64,000 nucleotides of DNA from Marilutibacter chinensis (GCF_021725675.1 NZ_JAKJPO010000008.1:1-64000), one strand, 5' to 3'; positions 40,223 through 50,075 are shown, numbered from the stretch's first letter. A program made the numbers and translations. Notes: generated by a model not told the origin, from the sequence alone.

Positions 40223-41721
40223 ACGCAACCGCGCCCCTGCCGGCCACTCTGCCCTACGCCTTCGCCAAGGCGCATGGGGTGATCCTGCTCGGCGTCGACG
40301 ACGGGCAGGTCCGGGTCGGCCTGCGCGACGGCGCCGATGCGCGGTCGCTGCTGGAGGTACGCCGTGCACTGGGACGCGCGCTGCAGGTCGAGCGGCTCGA
40401 ACGCGCCGCGTTCGACCGGCGTCTGTCGGAGGCCTATGCCGACGCCGGCCTCGGCAGCGCCGCCGAGGCCGGCGCGCTCGACGCGCACGGCGGTCTCGAT
40501 GCGCTGGCCGACGACATTCCGGCCACCGCCGACCTGCTGGAAAGCCAGGACGATGCGCCGGTGATCCGCCTGATCAACGGTCTGCTCGCCGAGGCCGCGC
40601 GGCTCGGCGCGTCGGACGTGCACGTGGAGCCGTTCGAATCCGCGCTGCGGGTGCGCTTCCGCGTCGACGGAGTGATGCGCCAGGTGCTCAGCCTGCCCGC
40701 CCGCATCGCACCGCTGCTGGTTTCGCGGGTGAAGGTGATGGCACGGCTGGACATCGCCGAGAAGCGGGTGCCGCAGGACGGCCGGATCTCGGTCGCGATG
40801 GGCGCCAAGGCGCTCGACGTGCGCGTGTCCACCCTGCCCGCGCGAGGCGGCGAGCGGGTGGTGATGCGCCTGCTCGACAAGGACCAGGGCACGCTGTCGC
40901 TTGAACAGCTCGGGATGCCGGCGCAGGTGCTGCGTGGCTTCCACCAGGCGCTGGGCGTGCCCAACGGCATCATCCTGGTCACCGGCCCGACCGGTTCGGG
41001 CAAGACCACGACGCTGTATGCCGGACTGTCCCGGCTCAACGACGGCAGCCGCACCATCCTCACCGTCGAGGACCCGGTCGAGTACGCGATCGACGGCGTC
41101 GGCCAGACCCAGGTCAACGGCAAGGTCGGGATGACCTTCGCCGCCGGTCTGCGTGCGATCCTGCGCCAGGACCCGGACACGGTGATGGTCGGCGAGATCC
41201 GCGACCCGGAAACCGCGCAGATCGCGGTGCAGGCCAGCCTGACCGGCCACCTGGTGCTGTCCACTGTGCATACCAACGATGCGGTCGGCGCGATCACCCG
41301 CCTGCGCGACATGGGCATCGAGCCGTTCCTGCTCGCCTCCACCCTGCGCCTGATCGTCGCGCAACGGCTGGTGCGGCGGCTGTGCCCGCACTGCCGCGTG
41401 CCGCGAGAGCACGACGTGGTGAGCCGGCAGCTGGTCGGCGAAGACTTCGACGGAACCCTGTACCGTGCAGTCGGCTGCTCCCACTGCAATCACACCGGTT
41501 TCTCCGGGCGCATCGGCGTCTACGAAGCGGTGACCGTCGATGAGGCCCTGCGCCAGCTGATCGGTGCCAATGCCGACGAGGACAGCATCGCCCGCATGGC
41601 CTTCTCGCGCGGCGGACGGCTGTCGCAGGCCGCGCGCGACTGCGTCGCCCGCGGCGACACCACCATGGAGGAGGCCCTGCGCGTCACCCGCCAGGAGCTG
41701 GACGACGATGGCGGCATTTGA
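40219..41721 (+). CDS. gspE: type II secretion system ATPase E
   Basis: A 500-residue cytoplasmic hexameric ATPase that drives pseudopilus assembly. Walker A GPTGSGKTT (256-264), Asp box, Walker B region MVGEIRDPETA and the His box are present, with the tetracysteine zinc motif CPHC...CSHC near residues 395-425. The ATG overlaps the gspD stop (ATGA). Confidence 0.97.
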   Translation: MNATAPLPATLPYAFAKAHGVILLGVDDGQVRVGLRDGADARSLLEVRRALGRALQVERLERAAFDRRLSEAYADAGLGSAAEAGALDAHGGLDALADDIPATADLLESQDDAPVIRLINGLLAEAARLGASDVHVEPFESALRVRFRVDGVMRQVLSLPARIAPLLVSRVKVMARLDIAEKRVPQDGRISVAMGAKALDVRVSTLPARGGERVVMRLLDKDQGTLSLEQLGMPAQVLRGFHQALGVPNGIILVTGPTGSGKTTTLYAGLSRLNDGSRTILTVEDPVEYAIDGVGQTQVNGKVGMTFAAGLRAILRQDPDTVMVGEIRDPETAQIAVQASLTGHLVLSTVHTNDAVGAITRLRDMGIEPFLLASTLRLIVAQRLVRRLCPHCRVPREHDVVSRQLVGEDFDGTLYRAVGCSHCNHTGFSGRIGVYEAVTVDEALRQLIGANADEDSIARMAFSRGGRLSQAARDCVARGDTTMEEALRVTRQELDDDGGI

Positions 41722-42916
41722 CTACGCAGCCCTCGATGGTCGCGGCCGCACGCGTACCGGCGTCGTGTCCGCATCCAGCGCACGCGAGGCCCGCGAGCAG
41801 CTGGAGAAGCGGCGGCTGCTGCCGGTCAGGATCGCACCCGCCGCGGCCCGCGAGCGCGACGACAGGCGTTCCCCGTTCGAGCGGTTCACCGGCAAGGACG
41901 TGACCCTGGTGACCCGCCAACTGGCGACACTGGTCACAGCGGCACCTCTCGAAGAGGCATTGCGCACGATCGGCGGCCAGGCCGAGAAGCCGGCGGTGCG
42001 TCGCGTGCTGATGGCGACCCACGCGCTGGTGCTGGAGGGATTCCGCCTGTCCGACGCGATGGCCCGGCAGGGCAACGCATTCCCGCCGCTGTACCGGGCG
42101 ATGGTCGCCGCCGGCGAGAGCTCCGGTGCGCTGCCCGACATCCTCGAACGCCTGGCCGACCTGCTCGAACGCGAGCAGCAGGTACGCGCCAGGCTGTTCA
42201 CCGCGCTGATCTACCCCGCTGCGCTGGCGTTGACCGCGATCGCGGTGGTGATCGCGCTGATGACCTTCGTCGTGCCCAAGGTCGTCGAGCAGTTCGACTC
42301 GATGGGGCGCGAACTGCCGGCGTTGACCCGCGTGGTCATCGCGATCTCCGAATTCATGGCAGGCTGGGGGCTGCCGCTGCTCGCGCTGCTCGCGGTGGCC
42401 GCGGTCGTGTTCCGGCAGATGCTGAAACGGCCGGCGTTCCGCCTGCGCTTCGACGCGCTGGTGCTGCGCACTCCCCTGCTCGGGCGGTTGATCCGCGACG
42501 TGCATGCCGCGCGGATGGCCCGCACGCTGTCGATCATGGTCAACAGCGGCCTTCCGATCATGGAAGGCCTGATGATCACCGCCCGCACCGTGCACAACCG
42601 CGTGCTGCGCGAGGCCACCGATGCGATGGTCGCCTCGATCCGCGAGGGCGGCAGCCTGTCGTCGGCGATGAAGCGTGCGGGGGTGTTCCCGCCGACGCTG
42701 ATCTACATGACCACCAGCGGCGAGAACAGCGGCCGGCTGGCACCGATGCTGGAGCGCGCGGCCGACTACCTCGAACGCGAGTTCAACACCTTCACCTCGG
42801 CCGCGATGAGCCTGCTGGAGCCGGTGATCATCGTCCTGCTCGGCGGCGTGGTCGCAGTCATCGTGCTGTCCATCCTGCTGCCGATCCTGCAGTTCAACAG
42901 CCTTGCGCTGGGGTGA
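41708..42916 (+). CDS. gspF: type II secretion system inner-membrane platform protein F
   Basis: A 402-residue protein with two T2SSF domains (RQLATLVTAAPLEEALRTI.., ARTLSIMVNSGLPIMEGLMI..) and three membrane helices (about 165-190, 215-235, 370-395). It couples GspE to the pseudopilus. ATG 41708 overlaps gspE by 14 bp. Confidence 0.96.
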   Translation: MAAFDYAALDGRGRTRTGVVSASSAREAREQLEKRRLLPVRIAPAAARERDDRRSPFERFTGKDVTLVTRQLATLVTAAPLEEALRTIGGQAEKPAVRRVLMATHALVLEGFRLSDAMARQGNAFPPLYRAMVAAGESSGALPDILERLADLLEREQQVRARLFTALIYPAALALTAIAVVIALMTFVVPKVVEQFDSMGRELPALTRVVIAISEFMAGWGLPLLALLAVAAVVFRQMLKRPAFRLRFDALVLRTPLLGRLIRDVHAARMARTLSIMVNSGLPIMEGLMITARTVHNRVLREATDAMVASIREGGSLSSAMKRAGVFPPTLIYMTTSGENSGRLAPMLERAADYLEREFNTFTSAAMSLLEPVIIVLLGGVVAVIVLSILLPILQFNSLALG

Positions 42917-43006
42917 CTGCGGGACTCAGGGCCCGGGAAAGAGCGGACAACACGAAGCGTCCAATTGCAGGGGGAATCGAACTTTGAGCCACGCGGAAAT
43001 AGAATC

Positions 43007-43546
43007 ATGACCCACCATCCAGTTTCCAGAGCACCGCTGCGGTGCGGCCCTTCACGACACGCGGCGCCCAAGTGGGCCGGGACGCGGCTGCCGGACGCCT
43101 TCCACCGGGCGCGGATCCAGGGACCGGGATCCCGGCACGCCGGTTTCACCCTTGTCGAGCTGATGGTGGTGATCGTCATCATCGGCCTGCTGGCCACGGT
43201 GGTGATGATCAACGTGATGCCCAGCCAGGACCGCGCGATGGTCGAGAAGGCGCGCGCCGACGTGTCGGTGCTGGAACAGGCCGTCGAAACCTATCGGCTC
43301 GACAACCTGAGCTACCCGCGCACCGAGCAGGGCCTGCAGGCGCTGCTGCAGCCTCCGGCCGGCCTCGCCCGCCCGGAACGCTACCGTCGCGGCGGCTACA
43401 TCCGCCGCCTGCCGGACGACCCGTGGGGCAATCCCTACCAGTACCGTGCACCGGGCCGTCGCGCCGCGTTCGACGTGTACTCGCTGGGTGCCGATGGCGT
43501 GGAAGGCGGCGAAGGCGACAACGCCGACATCGGGAACTGGCAGTAA
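43007..43546 (+). CDS. gspG: major pseudopilin G
   Basis: A 179-residue pseudopilin. The prepilin site G46|FTLVELMVVIVIIGLLATVVMINV is followed by the GspG body, including YPRTEQGLQALL and DPWGNPYQYRAPG and the calcium-loop region near the C terminus. Leader length is unusual: 46 residues instead of the usual 5-8 if ATG 43007 is used, and no closer ATG, GTG or TTG with a ribosome-binding site was found. A 90-bp gap separates it from gspF, the only real gap in the operon. Confidence 0.93.
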   Translation: MTHHPVSRAPLRCGPSRHAAPKWAGTRLPDAFHRARIQGPGSRHAGFTLVELMVVIVIIGLLATVVMINVMPSQDRAMVEKARADVSVLEQAVETYRLDNLSYPRTEQGLQALLQPPAGLARPERYRRGGYIRRLPDDPWGNPYQYRAPGRRAAFDVYSLGADGVEGGEGDNADIGNWQ

Positions 43547-43553
43547 CACGGTG

Positions 43554-44084
43554 ATGCGCATCGCCGCCATCCGCCATGCGACGTCACGGGTGACGAGGCT
43601 TCCTGCCGGGCCCGTTCGCAGGCTTGTTCCCACGGATGCCGCCGGCACACGCGGCTTCACCCTCGTCGAGCTGATGGTGGTGCTGTTCATCCTCGGCATC
43701 GCCGGCATCGCGGTGGTGATGACCGCGCCCGGGGAGGACACCCTCGGGCGCGAAGCCGACCGCTTCGCCGCCGGGCTGGTACGGGCGCGCGAAGAGGCGA
43801 TCCTCGGCACCCGCGCGGTCGAAGTCACCGTGACCGCTCAGGGCTATGGATTCACCCGGCAGCACTTCGGCGGCTGGCAGCCCCTGCGCGAAGCGCCATT
43901 CCGCAACCGGCTGTGGCCCGGCGAAACCCGGCCGGTGCTGCCGCGCGGCCGCGAGCAGATCGGCTTCCGCTTCGACCCCACCGGCGCCGCCACGGCCGGA
44001 TCTCTGGTCCTGTCGCGCGGGAGCGATGCGATCGAGATTCATGTCGACGCCGCCGGAGAGGTGCGGACGGATGCGCGACACTGA
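43554..44084 (+). CDS. gspH: minor pseudopilin H
   Basis: A 176-residue pseudopilin with the cleavage site G34|FTLVELMVVLFILGIAGIAVVM and a GspH-type body (READRFAAGLVRAREEAILGTRAVEVTVTAQGYGF). It again has a long, basic 34-residue leader. ATG 43554 lies 7 bp after the gspG stop; a GTG three bases earlier is possible. Confidence 0.9.
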   Translation: MRIAAIRHATSRVTRLPAGPVRRLVPTDAAGTRGFTLVELMVVLFILGIAGIAVVMTAPGEDTLGREADRFAAGLVRAREEAILGTRAVEVTVTAQGYGFTRQHFGGWQPLREAPFRNRLWPGETRPVLPRGREQIGFRFDPTGAATAGSLVLSRGSDAIEIHVDAAGEVRTDARH

Positions 44085-44544
44085 GATGCCCCGCAGGCCT
44101 GCGGACGGTGCCGCGATCCCGGACCCTGTGCGGAATCCACGCACGGTCGCCAGACGGGGAGCTCACCATTCCGGTGTCCGGTCTGCGGGCTTCTCGCTGA
44201 TCGAGGTGCTGGTGGCGCTGGCGATCTTCGGGCTGGCCGTGCTCGGCCTGCTCAACCTCGCCGGCGAGAGCACCCGCAGCGCGGTCGTGATCGAGGAGCG
44301 CGTGCTCGCCGGCGTGGTCGCCGAGAACCGCGCGATCGAGGCGAGGGTCGCGAATGCGGACGAACTGGCCGCGATGGGCGTCGCCGACGAAGGCCGCGAA
44401 TCGGCCGGCGATCGCGACTGGCGCTGGAGACGCACGCTCGCGCCGGCGGACGACACCGGCCTGGTGCGCGTGGACGTGGTGGTGATGCCCGCCGATGAGG
44501 ACCGCATCGCGGCCGAGCTGAGCCTGTTGCGGGAGGCGCCATGA
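44071..44544 (+). CDS. gspI: minor pseudopilin I
   Basis: A 157-residue pseudopilin: G40|FSLIEVLVALAIFGLAVLGLL, then AESTRSAVVIEERVLAGVVAENRAIEA and a W.W beta strand typical of GspI. ATG 44071 is chosen because GGAGAGG lies 10 bp upstream, overlapping gspH by 14 bp; ATG 44086 would shorten the leader by five residues. The leader is again long (40 residues). Confidence 0.9.
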   Translation: MRDTEMPRRPADGAAIPDPVRNPRTVARRGAHHSGVRSAGFSLIEVLVALAIFGLAVLGLLNLAGESTRSAVVIEERVLAGVVAENRAIEARVANADELAAMGVADEGRESAGDRDWRWRRTLAPADDTGLVRVDVVVMPADEDRIAAELSLLREAP

Positions 44545-45128
44545 AAGTCCGCGGCTTCACCCTGGTCGAGATGCTGGTCGCGTTGCTGGTCTTCGGCATG
44601 ATCTCGGCGGCGGGCGTCGCGGTGATGGCCTATGCCGCCGACAATCAGGACGTGGTCCGTGCACGGATGGACCGGCTCGGCGAGTTCCAGCGCGCGCGCG
44701 GCCTGCTGCGCACCGACCTCGGGCAGGCGGCGTTGCGGCGCGTGCGCAACGGCGACGGCTCGCCGGCGCGACGTGCGTTCGTCGCGGGGCAGCCGGGCCA
44801 CGCGCCGCTGCTGGGTTTCGTCCGTCGCGGCTGGACGAACCCGGACGGCGATCCGCGCGCGTCGCTGCAGTACGTCGAATACCGGCTCGCCGACGGCCGC
44901 CTGGAACGCAGCAGCCGCGCGCTGCTCGATGGCGTCGTCGCCGGAGAGCCGCAACTGCTGCTGTCGGGTATCCGTACCGCTTCGATCCGTTATCGCTACC
45001 GCGGCCAATGGATCAGCGGCTGGCCGGGCGGCGCGGGGGATCTGCCCGAGGCGATCGAGCTCGACATCGACATCGACGACCTGGGCCGCATCCGCCAGAT
45101 CTTCCTGCTGCCGGGGGTGCGGCCGTGA
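44541..45128 (+). CDS. gspJ: minor pseudopilin J
   Basis: A 195-residue pseudopilin with a normal five-residue leader: MKVRG|FTLVEMLVALLVFGMISAAGV. The body has GspJ landmarks (LLRTDLGQAALR, VEYRLADGRLERSS). The ATG overlaps the gspI stop (ATGA), and the stop overlaps the gspK GTG. Confidence 0.93.
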   Translation: MKVRGFTLVEMLVALLVFGMISAAGVAVMAYAADNQDVVRARMDRLGEFQRARGLLRTDLGQAALRRVRNGDGSPARRAFVAGQPGHAPLLGFVRRGWTNPDGDPRASLQYVEYRLADGRLERSSRALLDGVVAGEPQLLLSGIRTASIRYRYRGQWISGWPGGAGDLPEAIELDIDIDDLGRIRQIFLLPGVRP

Positions 45129-46138
45129 CGGCGATGCACCCGCGGCCTCGCGGCGTTGCCCGGCAACGCGGCGTCGCCCTGCTGACCGTGCTGCTGCTGG
45201 TCGCGGTGATGACCCTGCTGGTGGTCGCCATTCTCGACGACATCCGCTTCGGTCTGCGACGCGCGGGCAACGCCCAGACCATCGTCCAGGCGCAATGGCA
45301 TGCGTTGGGCGCGGAGGCGGTCGCGCGCCGGCGGATTCACGAGCTGTCCCGCCGCACCCCGGGCCGCACGACACTCGACGGCGACTGGAACGGCCGCGCG
45401 GTGACGTTCCCGATCGAGGACGGCGAAGGCGGCGTGGTCACCGCACGGGTGTTCGACGCCACGACCTGCTTCAACCTCAACAGCGTCGTCGAAGGCGCGC
45501 TCGAGCAGTGGCGGCGGCGCGAGCTCGGCGTGCGCCAGTACGTCGCCCTGCTCGAGGCGATCGACTTCGACGAGCACCAGGCGCGCGCGCTGGCCGACAC
45601 CCTGGTCGACTGGATCGATACCGATGCCACCCGTTCCCCGCTCGGCGCCGAGGACGGCCGCTACGCACTGCTGCGGCCGGCGTACCGGACCTCGGGCACG
45701 CTGCTGGCCGAAGCGAGCGAGTTGCGCGCGCTCGGCGGCTACACCGCGGCCGTGTATGCACGCCTGCGGCCGCATGTCTGCGCGCTGCCGGGTGCCGACC
45801 TGTCGCCGATCAACGTCAACACACTGGACGCCGACGATGCCCCACTGCTGGCGATGCTCACGCTGGGCGCGCTCGACACCGCCGCGGCACGCCGGATCAT
45901 CGCGGCGCGGCCGGTGGGAGGCTGGCGCGATCACGCGGCGTTCTGGAGCCAGCCCGCACTCGCCGCCGCCAACGTACCCAACCCGGTCCTGGAACAGACC
46001 GAACTGCGTACCCGCTACTTCGGACTGCATGCCGAAGTCGAGTACGGCGACGCGCAGGTCGTGCTCAGCGATCTGTTCGAGGACAAGGGCGATGGCGCAT
46101 TCGCGCTCGTCGCCCGCCGCTGGACCCCCGACGAATGA
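45125..46138 (+). CDS. gspK: minor pseudopilin K
   Basis: A 337-residue large tip pseudopilin. The hydrophobic segment (GVALLTVLLLVAVMTLLVVAILDDI) lacks the Glu+5 of the others, as is normal for GspK, and the large alpha-domain has LVDWIDTD and SPINVNTLDADDAPLLAML. The start GTG 45125 overlaps the gspJ stop; ATG 45134 is an alternative. Confidence 0.92.
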   Translation: MTAMHPRPRGVARQRGVALLTVLLLVAVMTLLVVAILDDIRFGLRRAGNAQTIVQAQWHALGAEAVARRRIHELSRRTPGRTTLDGDWNGRAVTFPIEDGEGGVVTARVFDATTCFNLNSVVEGALEQWRRRELGVRQYVALLEAIDFDEHQARALADTLVDWIDTDATRSPLGAEDGRYALLRPAYRTSGTLLAEASELRALGGYTAAVYARLRPHVCALPGADLSPINVNTLDADDAPLLAMLTLGALDTAAARRIIAARPVGGWRDHAAFWSQPALAAANVPNPVLEQTELRTRYFGLHAEVEYGDAQVVLSDLFEDKGDGAFALVARRWTPDE

Positions 46139-47361
46139 CCCGCCCGACCCCGATAGCGATACCGGCCCCCGCCCCGATCCGGCTGCTGCTGCCTGCGCAG
46201 GCGGCCCCGTCCACGATGTGCCTGCGGGTCGACGCGGACGGCACGGTCCGCTCGCGCGAAACGCTCGATCCGCGGCGGTCATCCGCCGCCGCGACGCCCC
46301 CGTCCGCCGACGGCCTCCGTTGCGTACTCGCCATACCGGGCGAAGAGGTCCGCAGCCTGTGGCTGGAACTCCCCGGGCGCAACGAAGCACAGGCCGTCGC
46401 GGCCGCACGGCTGCTGCTCGACGAACATCTGGCCGGCGCCGAAGATCTGCACGTGGTGGTCGCGCCGGCGACGGACGGAAGCGTGCGTCGCCAGGTCCTC
46501 TACCTCGAGGCCGCCGTGCTCCAGTGCCGGCTCGACGATGCCCGCCGGCTCGGCTTCGAGCCCGACGCGGTGGTACCCGACTACATGCTGCTCCCGGCCG
46601 CGGACGACTGCGGTGACGTGAATTCCGCCGGGTTCACGCAGGTGCTGGCGATCGACGGCCGCTGGCTGGTACGCGGCCGCGGCGTCGAGTTCAGCAGCGA
46701 GGTCGCGCTGGCGAAAGCGGTGTTCGATACGCATCCGCAGGCGACGGAGGACCTGCGGATCGTCGATATGGCGGACGAGGTGGAAGCCTGGCTCGCCCGC
46801 GGTGCCATGCACCCGCAGGTCGATCTGCTTCAACATCGCTTCGCGCGCCACGGCGCCCGTCCGCAGGGCCGGGCCGCCTGGCGCCGCGCCGTGGTACTCG
46901 CCGGGCTGTTGTTGCTGTCGCCGCTGCTGGTGGCGGCGACCGACGCGATCCGCCATGTGTTCGCGGCGTCGACGCTGCGCTCCGAAGCGACGGAAACGGC
47001 GGCCATCCTCGCGGCCGACGCCGACCCCGCGACCGACCCGGTGGCCGCCTTGCAGGAGGCGGTCGCCGCCGGCGCCAGCGGCGACCGCTTCGCCCGTCTG
47101 CATGGTGCATTGGAAGCCGCGATGATCGCGATGCCGGGGCTGCAGCTGGAACGGCTCGACTATGACGGCAAAGACACGCTGGCAGCGGACCTGTCCCACC
47201 CCACTGCAGACGACCTCGATGCGTTGCGCGACCGGCTCGCCGGGCACGGCCTGCAACTGGAGGTATCCGCAGGGCGCGACCAGGACGGCGGCCGGGTCAG
47301 TACCGTAGTGCTCCGGGATACCGCGTTGCCGGCCGCCATTGCCGCGGAGGCCGTACGATGA
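46135..47361 (+). CDS. gspL: type II secretion system protein L
   Basis: A 408-residue protein: a cytoplasmic actin-like GspE-binding domain (VLAIPGEEVRSLWLELPGRNEAQAVAAARLLLDEHLAG), one membrane helix (AVVLAGLLLLSPLLVAA, about 255-275) and a small periplasmic ferredoxin-like domain. The ATG overlaps gspK (ATGA). The N-terminal 25 residues are Pro/Ala-rich and poorly conserved. Confidence 0.9.
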   Translation: MTRPTPIAIPAPAPIRLLLPAQAAPSTMCLRVDADGTVRSRETLDPRRSSAAATPPSADGLRCVLAIPGEEVRSLWLELPGRNEAQAVAAARLLLDEHLAGAEDLHVVVAPATDGSVRRQVLYLEAAVLQCRLDDARRLGFEPDAVVPDYMLLPAADDCGDVNSAGFTQVLAIDGRWLVRGRGVEFSSEVALAKAVFDTHPQATEDLRIVDMADEVEAWLARGAMHPQVDLLQHRFARHGARPQGRAAWRRAVVLAGLLLLSPLLVAATDAIRHVFAASTLRSEATETAAILAADADPATDPVAALQEAVAAGASGDRFARLHGALEAAMIAMPGLQLERLDYDGKDTLAADLSHPTADDLDALRDRLAGHGLQLEVSAGRDQDGGRVSTVVLRDTALPAAIAAEAVR

Positions 47362-47879
47362 ACGCTCTGCAGGGCCTTCGCGAATGGTGGCGGGCGCGCG
47401 ACGCCCGCGAACGACGGATGCTGGCGGCGATGGTGGTGATGCTCGCCGCCTTCGTCTACTGGTATGGCCTGCTCACGCCGTTGCGCCATCTGCGCGAAGC
47501 GGCCCGGACCGACTACGACCGCGCCGCCGCCGATGTCCTCGCCGTACGCGCACTGGCCGCCGAACTGCAAGCGTTCGAAACCCGGCGCGCCGGCGGCGGC
47601 AGCGACGCCCGGACCCTGCTGAAGAGCGCGGCCGACGCGGGGATCGCGATCAGCCGGCAGCGCCTCGACGCTTCCGGCACCCTTTCGCTCGGCATCGACA
47701 GCGTCCAGGCCGGGCCGCTGTTCGCCTGGCTGGCGGAGCTGCGGCGTTCGCACGCCATCGGGCCGCGGACGCTGCACATGGAGAAGCGCGACGGCGCGCT
47801 GCGGGTCGAGATGGCGCTCGTCCTCCCGGCCAGGGACACGGAGGACGCCGGCACCGACGAGCGGAGCGAAGGTCGATGA
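47358..47879 (+). CDS. gspM: type II secretion system protein M
   Basis: A 173-residue protein with a short basic cytosolic stretch, a membrane helix (MLAAMVVMLAAFVYWYGLL) and a ferredoxin-like periplasmic domain (LLKSAADAGIAISRQRLDASG). It partners GspL in the inner-membrane platform. It overlaps both neighbours by ATGA. Confidence 0.9.
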   Translation: MNALQGLREWWRARDARERRMLAAMVVMLAAFVYWYGLLTPLRHLREAARTDYDRAAADVLAVRALAAELQAFETRRAGGGSDARTLLKSAADAGIAISRQRLDASGTLSLGIDSVQAGPLFAWLAELRRSHAIGPRTLHMEKRDGALRVEMALVLPARDTEDAGTDERSEGR

Positions 47880-48610
47880 TCCGCCGCGTACGACTCTGGG
47901 GCGCATTCGCCGTCGGCTGCATGCTGGCGCTGGCATTGCTGGTCCCGTTGCGCCTGGCCCTGGGCGCGTTCGCCGCCGACTTGCCGATCGCCGCACGCGA
48001 CGTATCGGGCAGCCTCTGGGCCGGCCGGCTGCATGGCGCGCGTTGGGGCGCAATGCCGCTCGACACGCTGGGCCTGCGCCTGCGGCTCCTGCCCCTGCTG
48101 TACGGCCAACAGCAGTGGGTGCTGGCTGGCGACCGCATCGCGACGGTTCTGGTCCGCGGTCGCACCTCGGGCATGCGCGATGCCAGCGGTGAACTCGACC
48201 TCGCCTTGCCGGCTTCGCCCGACGCACGCGTGCGACTGGGTCTGGATCGCGCGACGGTACTGTTCCGGGAAGGCCGCTGTGAGACGGCGGAAGGCCGCGT
48301 CAGCCTCGATCTCCAGTTGCCCGTCACCGCTGCGGGCGACGACACGGCCTGGCCGTCGTCGGTCCAGCTCGACGGACGTCCCACCTGTTCGGGTTCCGAC
48401 GCCCGCGTGGAGTTTGCGCCTGCCGGCAGCCTGCCCACGGGCATCGACACGATCGCCGTTACCTTGGACATCGCTCCCGCCGGCAGCTATCGCGCGCTGA
48501 CCACGGTTCGTACCGGAGCACCCGGCCTTCGTCTGGCCTTGCAAGCCCACGGGTTCGACGGTGACGCGACCGCCATGGTCCGCAGCGATCGCGGGCACCT
48601 GCTTCACTGA
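47876..48610 (+). CDS. gspN: type II secretion system protein N
   Basis: A 244-residue protein with one N-terminal membrane helix (LWGAFAVGCMLALALLVPLRLAL) and a beta-rich periplasmic body containing the GspN landmark DVSGSLWAGRLHGARWG. It is the last gene of the gspC-N operon. No prepilin peptidase gene (gspO) is present in the window. Confidence 0.9.
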   Translation: MIRRVRLWGAFAVGCMLALALLVPLRLALGAFAADLPIAARDVSGSLWAGRLHGARWGAMPLDTLGLRLRLLPLLYGQQQWVLAGDRIATVLVRGRTSGMRDASGELDLALPASPDARVRLGLDRATVLFREGRCETAEGRVSLDLQLPVTAAGDDTAWPSSVQLDGRPTCSGSDARVEFAPAGSLPTGIDTIAVTLDIAPAGSYRALTTVRTGAPGLRLALQAHGFDGDATAMVRSDRGHLLH

Positions 48611-48800
48611 GCACCGGCGCCGACGAAGGTGCTGTCCGGGAACCGATGCAGCGAAACTGAAACAGAGTCGCCATAAAGACGCCGCCCGCGCACTGCCGCC
48701 GGCCCTGCCAGGCCAGATGGACTGCGTAGATTTCGGTCGAATGACACTTGGAAGACTACAAGTGCATGAAATAAAAGAAAAAACATGAAACCGGCAACAA

Positions 48801-48872
48801 TTGTCATATGACGTCTGAACGACAGAAACAAGACAGGACTGTCATACAAACGTCATCAACAGTACATACGCT
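48801..48872 (+). promoter_or_regulatory. Pho-box promoter of the phosphate porin
   Basis: CTGTCAT-ACAA-ACGTCAT (48839-48856) is followed after 10 bp by TACGCT, a plausible -10. A second site TTGTCAT-N4-CGTCTGA lies at 48801-48818. Both show the 11-bp period of PhoB repeats. The surrounding 48611-48908 gap is strikingly A/T-rich and holds no gene. Confidence 0.65.
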
Positions 48873-48908
48873 GCGCCCACCTTCTCCGATGCCCCAAGGG
48901 CCAGCACC

Positions 48909-50075
48909 ATGAAACTCATCCCCGCCCCCCTCGCTCTCGCCATCCTCGCCATCGCGCCGGCCGCGCATGCGGAAGTCGCCATCGACGTGATCGGCGGCTC
49001 GGAAATGAGCTTCGAGGGTCTGTTGCAGACGGACGGCTACTGGTACGACAACGACGTCGCCAACCTCGACGCCGACAGCGGCGACGGCGACGACACCGAC
49101 TTCGGCCTGCGCCGCGCCGAGCTGGTGCTGAAGGGCAAGGGCCCGGGCAACATCGACTGGGTGCTGGGCTACGACGCTTCCGGCGACGGCAAGTTCCTCG
49201 ACGCCAACGTCAGGTACAGGATCGCCGGCAGCAAGACGCACTTCGTGCAGGTGGGCCAGTTCAAGCAACCCAACAGCCTGGAAGAGCTGTCCTCGACCAA
49301 GAACAACGACTTCATCTCCAAGGCGATGATCACCAACACCTTCGGTGTGGCCCGTCGCCTGGGCGCCAGCTACAACGTCGGCAACGACGACTGGCAGGTC
49401 ACCGCCAGCTACTTCGGCCGCGAGCTGACCCGCAATCGCGCGCATGGCAGCGGCTTCGGCCTGCGCGGCGGCTGGGCACCGATCAACGAGAAGGGCAACA
49501 TCTTTTACGTCGGCGCGTCCTACGTGGACTACGACGCCGACGGCGACACCATCCGCCTGCGTGCCCGTCCCGACGCCGACTTCTCTAACCGCCTGATCGA
49601 CACCGGCAGCACCGGCATCCTCAACGCCGACCGCACCTCGACGATCGGCCTGGAGTCGTTCTGGGTCCGCGGCCCGTTCAAGCTGCAGGCCGAGTACATG
49701 ATGAACACCGTCGACCGCTACGACACCGGCTTCGCCACCCAGCCGGGCGGCGACTACGACAGCAGCGGCGGCTACATCAGCGGTGTCTGGAACGTCACCG
49801 GCGAAACCTGGAGCAACAAGGGCGGCGTGCCCGGCACATCCGGCGCGGAGAATCCGGCCTCGGGCATGTGGCAGCTCGGCCTGCGCTACGACACCCTGGA
49901 CCTGGACGACGGCATCGTTCAAGGCGGCCAGATGGACACCTGGACCGTCGGCGTGAACTACTACTGGCGCTCGAACTTCAAGTTCATGGTCGACTACGTG
50001 AAGGTCGACAGCGAGCGTCGCGGCGTCGACGACAACCCGAACATCATCGAAGCCCGCGCGCAGTTCTTCTGGTAA
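48909..50075 (+). CDS. oprO: OprO/OprP-family phosphate-selective porin
   Basis: A 388-residue outer-membrane protein: signal peptide ending AAHAE, GGSEMSFEGLLQTDGYWYDND, FGLRRAELVLKGKGPGNIDWVLGYD, FVQVGQFKQPNSLEEL and a C-terminal Phe-Trp (ARAQFFW). These are OprO/OprP landmarks; the porins form trimers selective for phosphate or polyphosphate. The Pho-box upstream and the pst genes downstream fit this role. Confidence 0.92.
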   Translation: MKLIPAPLALAILAIAPAAHAEVAIDVIGGSEMSFEGLLQTDGYWYDNDVANLDADSGDGDDTDFGLRRAELVLKGKGPGNIDWVLGYDASGDGKFLDANVRYRIAGSKTHFVQVGQFKQPNSLEELSSTKNNDFISKAMITNTFGVARRLGASYNVGNDDWQVTASYFGRELTRNRAHGSGFGLRGGWAPINEKGNIFYVGASYVDYDADGDTIRLRARPDADFSNRLIDTGSTGILNADRTSTIGLESFWVRGPFKLQAEYMMNTVDRYDTGFATQPGGDYDSSGGYISGVWNVTGETWSNKGGVPGTSGAENPASGMWQLGLRYDTLDLDDGIVQGGQMDTWTVGVNYYWRSNFKFMVDYVKVDSERRGVDDNPNIIEARAQFFW

